From Rhizophagus irregularis (taxonomy: Eukaryota > Glomeromycota > Glomeromycetes > Glomerales > Glomeraceae), in assembly GCF_026210795.1 (NCBI RefSeq), contig NC_089440.1, positions 1,550,001 through 1,614,000 of the forward strand: a DNA stretch of 64,000 nt, read 5' to 3'. The translations under genes and the position numbers were made by a program. Position 1 is the first letter of the stretch; each line of letters starts with the position of its first letter. Below are positions 10,888-24,900 of the stretch, in pieces. The notes beneath the pieces were generated by a model, which saw only the letters and a list, made by a program, of their open reading frames with translations, did no database searches and was not told where the DNA came from.

Positions 10888-13800
10888 TTAAATGTATTGA
10901 TTATTTTGATATTCTGAAGGAGAAGATATTATTCTATAATAAATGATAATAATACAATTTTTAGAAAAGTATATATCATTTAACTAATAAATAAGGAACC
11001 TTTTTAACTTACAAATCAGGGCCGATGGTCCATACAATATTTTTATCATCAACGATTCTGGTATGAATGTTAAGAAATCCAGTACCATCTGAATCCATAG
11101 GAAATTGGACGAGTGCGGTAGTAGCAAAATAATTATTGATAAGAGGTACTATTGTAGTGGCAACATAATTCGCTTCTGAAGTATCCTAGTAAAAATATTA
11201 TTTGTTCAAAAAAAAAATTCAAAAAAATTCATATAAAAATAATTAAATTGAGTAAAAAAAATAAAGACCTTCTGTTTTATATTTTTTCCTTTATATGCCA
11301 ACGCTAAATCAGAGAATTTAAAATTTCCTTGTAAAGTTTCTTCAAATTCATCAAATTCAAATATATCAGTCTTTGATCCAAAGATAATAAATTGAATACT
11401 CTTTAAATGTTTCTTAGCTAATATAATAATAGGAAACTAAATTATTATAATGTTAAATTATCAAATAAAATATGAATAAAATATTATTAAATTCACCTAA
11501 TTTTTTAGATAATTGTACAACTCCTTCCAATTTGATAACTACTTTCTCTTTATCTGATACAGCGGTTGAGGAAACTCTACTCCCAGATTGACTCCAGCCT
11601 AATGCAGGCACTTTACTCCACTATTTGCAAAAGGAAAATTTAAATATTTTAATGATTAAATACGATATAAAATAATAATACCTTAAGATGAGTTCCTTGT
11701 TTGTTTTCGAAGAAAAATGGTGGTAAATTTATTGGAACACTCAAAATGAAAAGAACAAATTGACTTAATTGTGTCGCAGTTTTCTATGATAAAAAGAATA
11801 TATTTAGTTAATTGACCAACAAATGAATTGAATTAATATTTTAATTCTTACATTTGATGTTCCACTGGTACGACATTTTTCTATAGATCTTAAAACTTCA
11901 ACGCACCTTGCCCGTAATACATATTGTACTTTATTTTTTCGCGAATTCATATCGTTATACTGCCCTGTAAGAATAGAATCATTCTCGTCACGATGTGCAA
12001 GCCGAATCAATGGAAGTAACATAGGATTAATATACTCTTCTCTAATAAAAATTAATAACGAGTTAATACATAAATTACATAAATTAAATAATTGAATTAA
12101 AACATACTTCTGAAATGAAGGAATGAGAAGACACTGTATCGCATACGCTAATACCAAACAGCATATCTGATACGACTCTAAGATTGCTAAACTTTCGGCA
12201 TCAATATCCAAAAACGAATGTGCAACGAAATCATGCATACGAGCCAAGAGTATCAAAGACTCATTAATATTTACCTGAATTATAAAAGGATTTATTTAGT
12301 CATTCATAAACAATAATATTATAATGAATTTACATACAACGTCAGGATCAAGTAATTTTGGTGCTCTTGAAGACAAGAAGTTCAACTGAGCTAAAATAAG
12401 TTTCATAGTAGAAAAAAATCTGGCCCTAAGCTGACAAAACCATTTTCCAAATACACGGACTCCACTATTGTCAATCAAAGACATCAAGCCCTATAAAAAT
12501 AATTTGAATTAATGTAACCAAATACAAAACATAAATGAACAAACAATAATACTTACACTTAACTCGGTATCACACTTCGAGTAGAATTTAACACCTTCAT
12601 CGAATAAATCAAGCTGCATTTGAATACCTTCAATATTTTCCAAAATCATTTGTTCTGCATTTGATGCATTACTTAATGCTCTAAGCCAAAAGCGATGTGC
12701 TTCAACATCTACCTAAAAAACTTCTCAAAATAAATTCGTTAGAATCTAAGAGATAATAATCAGTTGCTAAAACTAACCTCATTTACAAAATTAGTTACTA
12801 TTGCACCCATAATTGAAAAACATCCAGATTTTCCGGCTTCTAACCCTATTAAATAAATATTCCATTGATTTTGTGTATATCTTCCATCCTGGAAATTTCC
12901 AAATTGATTGATTCTTTCCATAAACGATTCTTTAAATTCTTTCGCCTGAGTCACATTTTCAGGGCGTGCTTTTAAGACTGTTTTTGCTAGCATAGTCTAA
13001 AAAAAACGAGAAAATGATAATTACATGTGTAAATTAAATATAAGTAATAAGAATTATAATATAAACTTACAAATGAATTAGTCATATTGATAAGTTCTTC
13101 AGATTTCATAAAAAAAAATATATCCTCTCTAAATTCCTGTATTATTGATTCTTTATATTCGGAAATCTTAAGAAGAAACTTGGACAACTGAGCAAATACA
13201 TCATCTTAAGCAAAAATAAATAAATAAATAGATATAACTTATCAAACCGTTTGAATTTCAAAGTTAAAATTAAGAATTTACCATAACTTATATCAATATA
13301 TTCTTGTAATATATTAATAATCATTTTTGACGTATCCTTGATTAAATTGTTATCCGACAAACAAATTGAAAATAGACACTTTAGGTATTCTTGCATCTAT
13401 TATTAAATAAATTATTGTGTTAAAAGAAAAAGAATTGCAAAACCAATATGCTAACGCATAAATTACCAGTTTAATATATTTATCGCGTTCAGTTTGATTA
13501 ATGGATATAAATTCTATCAATTGATTTGTGTTCGACAATATTAACTCTGCAATTCTTTTAGAGAGCTCGCTAAAATATGTTTCTTTTGAAATTAAATTTA
13601 CATTTCATGAGTGTAAGGACATCTGCACGCACAAAGACTTTTACTGTAATATCCTACCCCATTCTGGACTGATTAAAATATTTGATATTGACTCTATTCG
13701 TTTTGATTCGATTATAATTACAGACATCAACTTCACCGTAATAACATTTATTTCAATGACTTTATCTTGAATCAAGTCTTCACATTGTTGAATATAATGA

Positions 13801-15440
13801 AGTACTTCTAAACGAGTTTCTTGTTCTGTGTCTATTGATGCAATTTCGCAAAGAAGCCTTGTTTGTTGAAACAATATAGTCAAAACACATAATGCCTTAG
13901 CTTTAACATTAAGTTCCTTCGCACTAGTTACAATACTCAATAATATCTAATACCAATTTTACTATTATTAAATTAAATTATAATTATTTGAAATTATCTA
14001 ATAAGAGAAACATTTACCAATATATGTGAAATTTCAAAAGTCAAATCTTTTGGTGCAATATTAGTCAAATATGCTAACGAACTTGTCTTAACATGTCCAC
14101 GAGGGTCATTTTGCGCATATTTAATCAATAAATTAATCTAAAGGAGGATTAATCTTGAAATTTAATCTTTCTTCTTCTTTTTTCTTTTTTAGATAAACAC
14201 CTATAAAGTAATTCACTCAATAACAATTCATATATAAAATTTCTCACCTGATCAGTTCTATCAACAAGCGCGCGATTTGATAAGAACGTCAACGTTTTCA
14301 ATATGGTCAAAACAAATTCATCATCAGAACATTGTTCAAGTAATTGAAGGCATATAATTCTTGTCTATAGGTTATAAATTATTTAACATGATAACATTAC
14401 ATAATATAAAGAAATGATGAAAATGGAAAGATAATATTTCACTTTACTTTACGAGCTAAATTGATATCCCAGTGCATGTGGCGAAATATGCGCACCAACT
14501 TTGTTTTAAAGGCTAGGGAAACATGACTAGCTTTTGATGAAAAATAAGAATTAAATTTAAAAAGATACTTATTTATTAATATATTCTTCACAATAACTAT
14601 ACCTTGAAGTAATGTAACAAATTTCTCATAGGCAAGAGCCGAGAATTTTTCAGTTTTGGAACATAATTTGTCTGCAGCAAAAATAGCCGCATTCGCTTCA
14701 ATTTCAACAGACGAATCTAAACGTTGTAGTATTCTGTAAAAATAGAAATCATATCAGGATTATAAGTTTTGCATCTCATCAAAAATGTTCTCGTGAATGA
14801 ATTTACCCATGTTGTATATCAAGTCTTTCTATTAATAAAACTGACATATAACCAAGACATCTAATTAAATTTTAGTTTAATAATCAATTCATTTAAGTCA
14901 TAATAGTGGCAAATTAAAGGAAATTTCAACCTTAACGTAAGGGCACGAGCAATAGGATCATTACTTTGGTTTTCTAATAAGAAAAAGATTTTCCTTATAG
15001 TTTGTTCAAGTTCTGAGCTTTGTGAATTTTGCGAAATATGTTTTTCACTATCCTTGAGGATTTTAAGGATACATCGACGTATTACATTATGATCACTATC
15101 ATTAAAAAAGTGTTATCTTTAGTTATTATTTAAATTTCGTGATAAATGACCAATTAAGAGAAATGGATATTAACCAATCTTTGAACCGTTCAGCAAAAAA
15201 CAATAAAGTACCATGTATAATGTCAGGAATAGGTGTTTCATCAAGTGTTTTGGGAATTTCAGAAAATTTAACAAGTTGTTGTTCAATAGGTAAAGTTTTT
15301 GTGGCATGTTTCAGAGTATTAATAATTCCTCTTAGTTGATGTTTACTCGATTCAGTGTTTATTCCTCGAGCAAAGTACCGTCTATTTGTTGATATAGTAT
15401 CATTTGAAAACCACTGTTGGCCTTCTCTACTTGAATACAT
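10888..15440 (-). CDS. INTS7: Integrator complex subunit 7 (INTS7)
   Basis: Integrator binds RNA polymerase II, cleaves snRNA and other nascent transcripts and damps transcription; INTS7 is a HEAT/ARM-like scaffold subunit. The gene starts at ATG 15440 (MYSSREGQQWFSNDT) and has about 15 exons. Blocks in the family's order: LRGIINTLKHATKTLPIEQQ; near 14935-14985 NDPIARALTLR, equal to the INTS7 segment NDPVARAITLR; near 12690 AHRFWLRALSNASNAEQMIL (human FYFWLNSLKEFSHAEQCL); near 12450 the block with LRARFFSTMKLILAQLNFL; near 12200 the block with AESLAILESYQICCLVLAYA; near 11690 INLPPFFFEN; near 11040 IVWTIGPD, equal to the human GIVWKTGP. The frame meets a stop at 11009, but that stop lies inside a perfect donor (GTAAGT). 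Splicing to an acceptor near 10935 gives LIISSPSEYQNNQYI and stop at 10888, which resembles the family tail, so I took the longer form. Convergent with the zinc-cluster gene. Confidence 0.85.
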
Positions 15441-15710
15441 TTTCTTAATTTAAAATTTTATGGCTATATATAATTGATTATGATCAACGTGACATTAATA
15501 TACAATAATAAAGTTGCCCTAATAAGTCAAAAAGTAAGCTATTAATTTTAACAGTTTCGTTGTATTTGTAAACGAAAACCTCAGCATTCGAGCAGCAACT
15601 GAATCAAATTCATCTTTAGCGGATAATCTTGCATCGGTTATTTGAATGACCTCAAATGACATGACCAGTCATTTGAAAGTCAATAAACGGTTAACCAATC
15701 AATGACTTGA

Positions 15711-15718
15711 TCACGTGA
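15711..15718. promoter_or_regulatory. CACGTG palindrome upstream of INTS7
   Basis: The 8-bp palindrome TCACGTGA contains the E-box core CACGTG bound in other fungi by bHLH factors such as Cbf1. Similar cores occur at 33510-33515 (upstream of midasin), 35853-35860 and 52787-52792, and in an aminopeptidase intron at 39422-39429. Function here is only inferred. Confidence 0.3.
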
Positions 15719-15754
15719 CGAAGACGAAATGTGCACATAATATAATCGAGAAAT

Positions 15755-15977
15755 AAGTATTTATTACGGGAAAAGTCCGGCAGTGGGTTTGATTCACACC
15801 CGTTCTTATCCTATTGATCACCAAGGTGGCATCGCCTCAGTTTCGCAAGGGCTGAACGCGATTTGGTTATCAGTTATTAGGGTTACTTTCGGTCTTAGTA
15901 TATAGGATCTATGTAATTTTACTGTAACTTTGTTCACAGAAATAAAAATAAAAATAAAAAAAAAGTATTTATTACGG
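15755..15977 (+). mobile_element. SINE-like retroposon insertion with 15-bp target site duplication
   Basis: The 15-mer AAGTATTTATTACGG occurs at 15755-15769 and again at 15963-15977 without a mismatch. The 193 bp between them are visibly less AT-rich than the surroundings and end in an A-rich tail made of AAATA units (about 15941-15962), the normal footprint of LINE-mediated target-primed insertion. Near the 5' end (15784-15800) GGGTTTGATTCAC resembles an RNA polymerase III B box (GGTTCGANTCC), but no A box precedes it, so it may be a 5'-truncated tRNA-type SINE or the 3' end of a LINE. No reading frame is present. Confidence 0.75.
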
Positions 15978-15995
15978 AAAAAAACAAAATAATTT

Positions 15996-18900
15996 TTATT
16001 CGCTATTTTGACTGATAATACTAAAATATTGTCTTAACGCATCAGCCAAAGTTTCTGACAAAGCATTAATATCTCTTAAAACTACATAATAATCGAAAGG
16101 AAATGTATCCAAATATCTTTCCATGTGTATTGTCATGCGCCCATTAATAGATTTATATTTTACATGATTCATTGACATGATTGAATCCTTTCCCGGCTTG
16201 TTATCAACGATAATAAACACTAGCATTATTCGTGCTTCAGCAGCTTTTCGGACAAGAGCTTTAAGACTTTCATGATCCTCGCAAACACCATCTGATATTA
16301 TAAGCTGAAGTTGCCATAATTCCTTATTTTTTGTACCATTATTCTTTGCATGCTCTAAAAGTGTGATAGAAGTTTCCATGAGAGATCGAACATATGTTTT
16401 ATTTTGTTCAAATGTAAATTGTTGTAGTACTTGAGCTCCTGCTTCACTGCTAAATGGGCGATCAAAAGAATGAAGTAATTGAACTTTTTCACCAAAACTA
16501 ACAATTGAAAGATCTCCTACTTCAAGCTGCGAAAGTGCTTTCGAAATAAGTGCCAAAGTTTCATAAGCTAACTGAATCGAATGAGTTTCACACATTGATT
16601 TCGAATCATCAACAGCGATCATGACTTGATATTGCCTTTTACTTGGTTTAGTACGACGAAGCCAAATTTTGTCCTTTTTAAAATCACTAGCAATATAAGG
16701 TATAATCTTTTTCATATTAAGTCGTTTTCCAGTTCGATAATCACCTTTAAGTTTTGTAGCAAGTGTAGGTTCAAGGATTAATCTTAATTGTTCACAGAGT
16801 CCATTTGCTAGATCATAAGTAAGGTTTTCATACTTTTGCCACAATTCTCTAGCCTTAGTAATATCTCTTCCAGACTGTCTCCAATCTGTTAATTTGATTT
16901 CTAATTCTTGACGTAAACTCTCAATTTCTTCCCGAGTTAAAGGTTCGTGTGTGAAGTGAGAAGAATAGATACTCTGAGGATTAAACTTTTCATCAAACAA
17001 TTGTTGATCATCATCCTGTTTTACAATTTTCCGGGAAAGAATTGCTCCTTTTTCATTTTCACTATTATGATTATAATCATTCGTTGGAAGAGCATCGGTT
17101 ATTTCATCTTTCTGAGAATTATCATAATCTATTTCATTTTCTTCAACTGCATAATTTGTTTCGTAATTGTAGTGCTGTTCATTATTATCAATCGCTCCAA
17201 TCTGATCCTCAGCTGCTGCTCCCATCGTTTGAAGATCATGAGAATCATCATCATTTTCAAGAAATTCGAACGTTTGATCTTCATTTACGATTTGATTCTG
17301 TTCGAGATTGTTCTCTTGTTCAGATGTGTTTTCGCCTCCTTTAACAATATTGTCAAGACGGCGTTTCCATTGCTTCAAAGCATCACCAAGACTTCTATGT
17401 GGATTGGCGTCTTTTTTACTTTGATCTTTACTCTGGTTTTCAATTGTATTTTCGCTTTTTTTTAACTCATCTGTATTATTCGAGCTAGATTCACCTTTAG
17501 ACTTATATCGTTGTGAATTATTATTAGAGTCCTGATTCTCAGTTTCTTGCAAAGATTGTTCAGATCCATTTCCAGATGATTTAGATGATGCCATATTTGC
17601 TTTACCTGATTCTCCATCAACACCAAATAAATTTTCTGCTGGTGCATCAGAATTTGGTTGTTCTTGATTAGATGAAGTTTTTTGATCTTCATTTTCAATA
17701 TTCATATCTTCTAATTGATTATCATCAGTAGAAAGTTGAACCTTATGATTAGGTCGTTCTTTTGGTACTTCACCCTTAGAACTTTCCTGTTGATTCTCGT
17801 CAGAAATCTCATCATTATTTTCAATCTTTTCAACGCCCATTTTATTTCCATCTTTTGTTTCGTTAGAAATCGAATCATCATCGATTTCATCTGTTTCCAT
17901 TGCATCATAAGCTGCTTCATTAAAACCATCTTGAGTATTATCCATGGTATCTTTTGCCTGCACTTCTGACTCATCAATATCCATATTTGAGGGAAGATCA
18001 TTATTATTTATTTCTTCTTCATTTGTGTTTCCTTCTATGTCATCTATCATCATATCTTCAGGAAGTTCTAATGTTTCAGCTTGAGGAATATCGACATTAA
18101 AATGGTCACTTTTATCATAATTATCATATTCTTCGTTTATGTTATCATCATCATCGCTTTGATATTCTGTTTCCATAGAATCTCGTTGATTATCACCTTC
18201 TACATCCATTTCCCCATTTTCTATGTTTTTTTCTTGAGAATCTTGTATAGTAGTCTCTTGATCTTCCTTAGCAACAATATCTGTCTCACCCTGAGCTCCA
18301 GACTCTTGTTTTGTATTAGTTGTTTTTCTACTTTCTTCTACATCATCTGCAGAATCATCCCCCCACATCTTTTCATCTACAGCATCAGGATCATTATCAT
18401 CAAATTGACCCATTTCTTGTTCTATGTTTTCCGAAGTTTCATCATCTGACTCATCTTGATTTTCATCATCTTCCACATCTTCCATTGTTCCTTCAAAATC
18501 ATTTTCCATTTCAATTCCTTTATCTTTCTTTAATTTCAACCGATCATTAGCTGAGTCATGGTCTTTCATTTCATTTTGATTGCCTAATACTTGTTCTTCA
18601 TCTTCAATCTCTTCACTTACATCTTTAGTACCTTCACCTTCTCCAATACCAGTACCTTGAGCATTTTCTTCGATATCTCCTATTTCATCATCACCTGATT
18701 CCATTTGTGGCATACAATAACCTTTCATGAAAACTGTAGTAAACGAATTGCAAAGTACGTAGGTTAATTTGCATAATGACTTATGGTGATAGATAAAGCT
18801 ATTCAAATAATATTGAACGACTAAATAGTATTGCTGAATAAATGGAAATATTCTTTGTAACAAATTTGAAATTAAATTTTGGCAATCCAAATTATTAAAC

Positions 18901-21900
18901 CTTTCGTCATCCGTTAAATTAATTAGTTGTTCATGGAGAATGATAAATCTTTCAAGAACCAAAGGTATACGTAAATGTTTTCCGAGGTTTAATATGTGTT
19001 CGTGTTCTTGGCGTATATATCCATCAGGTATATCATCATCAATATCTTCGTCTTTGGTTGGTTCGGCAGATGACTTTTGTAAATCCTGAATAGCAACAAG
19101 GACTGCATCTATTAAATCATTGACTTTTTTAGCAATATTTCCGAGAACCGTCGTCGTCTGACTGTTCAAGCTCATTTCATTATGAACCGTTTCAGTTAAA
19201 TAAAGATTTCCAATACAATTTTTTATATAATCACAAATTGGTGCCAAGATATGAGAGAAACATTTAATTCGAGAAGAATAATCTCTGGCAAACTGATAAA
19301 GACCATCAATCAAAACAATATTATCTTTAACTAGGTTTATAATATCCTTTGTGATTAGTGCTTTTTTCCCTATTGTATATTCTGGAAGCAAAATTTCCCG
19401 ATCGAACAAATGAACAAAATCCTTACGGACTGTAGAAATTTTATCAAGCCAATCGTGTAGTTTTGTACCGATCTCTTCGTAATGACTTAAGTAATTAGAC
19501 TGTTCGTTTTGTTTTTGTATATCAAAAATTACACATGAATGAAATAATAATGAATTCAAGTCATCCAAAATTTCTTTGAAATTCCATACTGTACGTTCAT
19601 CGATTGAGCAAAATGATAAATATTCACATACTTTTGAATAGGAATGTTGAGCATTATGTGAAGAGTAAATTCTTGAGAATTGAATCAATACTCCTAGAAG
19701 TCTAACATATTGTTTATCAAGAGCTTGTATATTTTTGCGTTCTTGAATTAAAAGATACAACAAATCTTCAGAAAAGCCAAGTCCTTTTTGAACTTCCTGT
19801 GAAGTTAAATCCTTTGAATAACTGGCTGCAACATTCCGAAGATGAATCATTCTCGCAATAATCTTATAATAATATTCATCAGCTTTCTTCCAGGTAGAAA
19901 TGGATTCTCTTACATCATCTCTAACAGATGATGGAACTTTAAGAATTTCAAAATCATTAATCATAGGTAAAGAATTCTGCAATTCTACTCTACGAAGCTG
20001 TAGTACATATCCAACAATATTTTGCTGTTGTTCGATTATATTCTTATTAGGAAAATAACATAATCCAAGACGCTTCAGTTCTCTCAAAAGGTCTACCATG
20101 GTTTTTTTCTTAATTAACTTTTGATTCTTTATAATGTTCTTATTTTCTTCATTCATTAAATGTGGCGTCTCATCTTGAAACTTTTTAATACGTAAAATTA
20201 TTTCGGTAGTAAAAGTATCAAGAGCTCGGTTGTAAGTTAAATTTATTTTAGTATAAATATCTTGTTGGCAATACGAACGAAGCTTCTTCAAAGTATTCCT
20301 AATATTTAAGAAACGTTCAGGAACAGGAAAATTTTGTCTGTTAAGCGAATTTTGCAATTCTAAAATTCTTCCAATTGGTTCAACCGGTTCACAATTAGAA
20401 ATCCAATTCTCAAGAGTCATAGCTTGTTCAATAACATCCTTTTCTCTGGGATGAATCGTCGTCGTCATATTAATCTGATAATCTGTTATTACATCCATGA
20501 TCGGTTTGTTAAGGATATCTTTGTATTTTCGAACACATTTATTTAATTGCCTATGGGTTTTTTGAGCACTTTGTTTCAGTGCATGAATATTAACATCTTT
20601 CCAGCTAGCAATCTTCACAAATTGTTTCAATTCTTTTTCAATAGGCTTACGAAGTTCTTTTAAGGTGTTAGTATTGTGATCCAAAAATTGACCATAATAC
20701 TTGTAAACATTTAATAATGCATCGGCAGTTTTGGAGTAAAGTGAAGCAGATTGATCGCTAGCATTTCTCACGCGATAATAATCTTTCATGCAAAGATATA
20801 CATAGAAAGCATGTATCAAATCCAATCGTGCCTTAAAATCGCCTATTTTTGAAGATTGTAAAAACTGATCAAGTGTTCGAACTATTTCCGATATATGATC
20901 CTTGAAATTTTGATCGATCCTCTCTTTTGTAGCAACCTTGATACACAATGAATCAACAGGATGAACGATGCAATTGTAGAGATGAAACCACCACTTATAA
21001 GCAGTTCTTTCATGATATTTGTCTTGAGCAGTAAGTAGATTTGGCCAACAAGTTAGTTCCAATTGGCGCCATTGCACAATAAGATTAGTAATCTTTTCTC
21101 TATGAAGTTTTATCGATACTTCCCGATTAGCATAAGCTTCCCAGTCTTCTGTTTTTTGTAATAAGATTTCTAAGCCAGTGAGAAATTTTGCAATAGGAGA
21201 GTTTAACGTGAATTCTTGAATTCTATTGCATATTTTATCGATTTGTTGAAGAATAGCATGCTCAGGCCACATTTCAAGTAATTCTTTGACATGCTTTTGA
21301 AGATCTGAAATTACTGGAGCCAACTTCTTGGCTTCAATAATGTTTTGATCATTATAAAAATCATACATTCTCAAATCAGCATTTTTAATAATATTGCAGG
21401 TATCATGCCCAGGTTCGATACCATCAATCAACCATTTTTTCAAAAGAGACGTTCCTAAAATTTGGGAAGTTACAATTGCTTCATCAAATTCCTCTGGAAA
21501 GATTTTACCAGCAAATAACGATAAATCTTGTGCCATGACATATGATTTCCAGAAAACTTCTGTAGTTGGTACCTCAAAATTTAAAATTTTCCGTGGTAAA
21601 TTCAAATAGAAATCAGTCACAAGCTTTGTAAATAACTTGCCTATCTCAAAAAGAATTTCCTCACTCAGAATTGAGATATTTTCCTCAAATTGAGAAAAAT
21701 CTTTGTTTGAATTAATTTCTATATCATCACTTATATCTGCGAATTCGTGATTAAAATCTGGAAACATTTGCTTAAATTCATATTCAGAATATTGTTCTTC
21801 ATTGACTTTATTGTATAATTTTGTCTTGTTTCGATATAAACTTTCATTCTCTTGAGCAATTTTGTTTTTTTGCTCTTCGGCAGCGCCATAGATATCAGTT

Positions 21901-24900
21901 ATTTCACCAAAGATACGTTGAATAGAGATAAAATCTTCGAAAATAATATTCCCGCGTTTTGATATATGATAATATACGCAATACAAAATAACGACAAGAT
22001 ATTTGAGATATTGATCCCATTTATCTGGTCTTGATTGCTGAGAAAAAATGAGATCTTTGACAATTACATATGATTCTTGTGCCGTAATAACCTCAATACA
22101 TTTCTTGGAGCATCCTAGCTTGGTAATGTTTACTAAAGATTTTATAACACTATATATTAATTTGTCTCGTGTAGAAACGAGATTTTTATATGAAGAAGCT
22201 ATTATTCGAACTCCATATTTAATTTGAAAGAGAGCGACGTACAATGGCTGCAGTAAATCTTGGTAAAGGGGATAATTCGATGTCATTCGTTGAATAAACT
22301 GAAATATTTTTTCTTGAAACAAATTTTCCCGTTGAAGAACAGCTGAATCATTTCCATTCTCAAAATCATTCAATAACCCAAATATATGTTGTTCGTCTAT
22401 AACATTATTACAAATATAATGAATATGCTTAAAAAGTTCATTAAGTTGTGATCGTTCCGGTCTTAAAGATAAGTTAACCGACGTACGTCCGATAAGTAAT
22501 TTAACTTCTTCTAACCTTTTTTTACAGTCTTCTATCTTATGATTATCACATTCACCAGTGAAACTTTGTTCAATTTTTGTACGAATATCAATTTCAATTT
22601 CTAAGCTAGATTGTTTAAGTTGAAGAAAATGACATCTTGAACGTGCTTCGGCTGTTGGATCAAGTGGATAATTCGGTATGTATAAGGAAATAAAACCCAG
22701 AGAAAGAAAGACCCAAATTTTGCCTATTTTCTGATAAACATCCGCATTCGATTGTAACGGATTATATTCTTCTAATACTTGAACCAGTAAATGAATTGAT
22801 GGTATAATCCATCGATCTAAAACAGCTCGCAAAGCGGGATCAACTATTTCTTTCAAGCCACTAGACACAACGTAAAGAGATTCTACAGCAATCGATGGTG
22901 ATAATGAATCATTATTAATGACGCCATTATTCGATAAAGAATTAACAACGTTAATAACAGTATCAAGTTTTTCATTAATTCCACGAAAAATTTCTTGTGA
23001 AAATCTTTCCTTTAATGGGATAAATATCTAGTTTATAAAAAAGATTGTTATAACAAAGTAATAAAGATGGATCTATTTCAAATGTATAATAAATGAAATT
23101 TATTGACTTACTTGTTTAACTTGTTGAACGAGGAATATAAAGTCTAAACATTTCCGATTGATTTTATAAATCAATAGCGAATCACCTCCCGCAAATTTTC
23201 CATATTCTACAAGTTGTGCTAGTTCAGTGTCAAAAGAACCGACAGATATAGATTGTATTCGGCGACTTAAAAAGACGAAATTTAGAGGTTAGACCATTTT
23301 TTTCGATCTGCCAAAAATCAAATGTGGTTTTTTTCGCTTACGTATAATTAAAATAATAAAAGCTTAAAACGCTTTGGAATATCCTCCCAGGCCCTGTAGT
23401 ATTCTATAAACATTTGAAATTAATAATCAATAATCTAACATCAACAATAGAATTGCAATTTAAAAATTATAACAAAGATATAAAAAAAATAAAAAGATTG
23501 CCTCTACAAATATATTGGCGCTTAAATTGTTTTCACTTATATATAAATTGTTAAACATATTATTCCATAGTTTATTATGCCATCCATATATAATATCCTG
23601 TAAAATATTGTTGAATATGACCCTGGCTTTGTCATCCGGTACTATAAAACAACAAATTATTACGTTATAATTTAAATATTTTTTTTTTTATATCATTTCT
23701 ATCATATTTTATAATAACCTTTAGATCCAGGTCCATAAATCCATAAAAGCTGTTGATAAGGAACAAAATCTAGTGGAGACCAGGAACAATTTTTTAAAGC
23801 AAAGTCCCGAAATTCTGAGATTTGATTAAGAATCGCTCGACAATTTTCCTTGATACAAATAAGTAAATGAATAAGTAAATGTTAATTGGAAATTGTTTGG
23901 ATGTACCATTTTCTTGATAACTTACATTGTTCAAATCGGTTCCTTGTGAAGCTGCTAACTGCAATTGTGAAATAATTTGCATCTCTTGAATTAAATTAAA
24001 ATAGTCCATTAAAGGTAGAGGCTTAATTTGAATTATGGGCTTCTGCGTACTTCGTAAATATTTTCGAATATACTATTAGTAATAAAAATTTTATATAAAG
24101 TCAATATAAATTACCATTATATTTCACATTAATAAACCAACGACAAATAAAATTTCCAATATTTGCCTGAGGAATCTTTTGTATAGAAATTAACAATTCA
24201 TCCGTTGATTCAAAATTTTGATTTTCATCAATAAAATACAATGTTGCAACAGCATCTATCAACATTACTTTCAACTCTACATCTATCTCATGTGACTGTA
24301 TTTTTTTATTATCTACCAATAATATATTAATTAGAAATAAAATAATAAGTGAATAATTTCTATATAATTAATTGCAAATGCTTTACCTTGACATTCGATG
24401 TTCGTATTAAAATTGATTTCAGATAATTCGTTTTTTAGTTTAAATAGATCGATTCTTGAAAGTGTTATATGATGAAAATGTTTCCACAAAATGTTCATGA
24501 ATTTTCCTGTCGTTAATACTGTGTCCTCAGTTATGCTATCACATATATTAAGCAAATTTTTCGCGTGTTCTTTAAATTTATCAATCAAGTGTCTCAGAGC
24601 TTTTTTAACCATTTTGGTGCAAACATATAATTCACCGAGATCAAGCGAGTTTTGTTGCAGAAATTCCCATAAGAACTCATGATAATCAAGTAAATTATCA
24701 AATAATACAATCTATTATAAATTAAACAAAAATTATAATTATTTTAAATATTTCTAAAAAAAAAAAAAAAATCTTTTCAAGGCTAATAATTGATCTCACG
24801 TCAGATTTTTCGTAATTCCCTTGATTAATCCATAATTTTACGAAATTTTTAAATTCTTGTAAGAATGGAAAAAAATTTGCAACAACGAGATGACTTAATT

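Larger units (their letters stand above)
15441..15995. other. intergenic region: INTS7 upstream region with CACGTG motif and a retroposon insertion
   Basis: Lies between the INTS7 start and the midasin stop, both minus strand. It holds a palindromic TCACGTGA at 15711-15718, 271 bp upstream of the INTS7 ATG, and a 193-bp inserted sequence at 15770-15962. The final part near 15990 is midasin 3' UTR. Confidence 0.55.

Noticed and set aside
15784-15800. Possible tRNA gene
   Set aside because: Only a B-box-like stretch is present; there is no A box, acceptor stem or anticodon arm in front of it.
16947-17465. 172-codon plus-strand frame, with several similar frames up to 18550
   Set aside because: These lie opposite the Glu/Asp-rich region of midasin. 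The antisense of GAA/GAT codons avoids stops and gives artificial Ile/Phe/His-rich frames.
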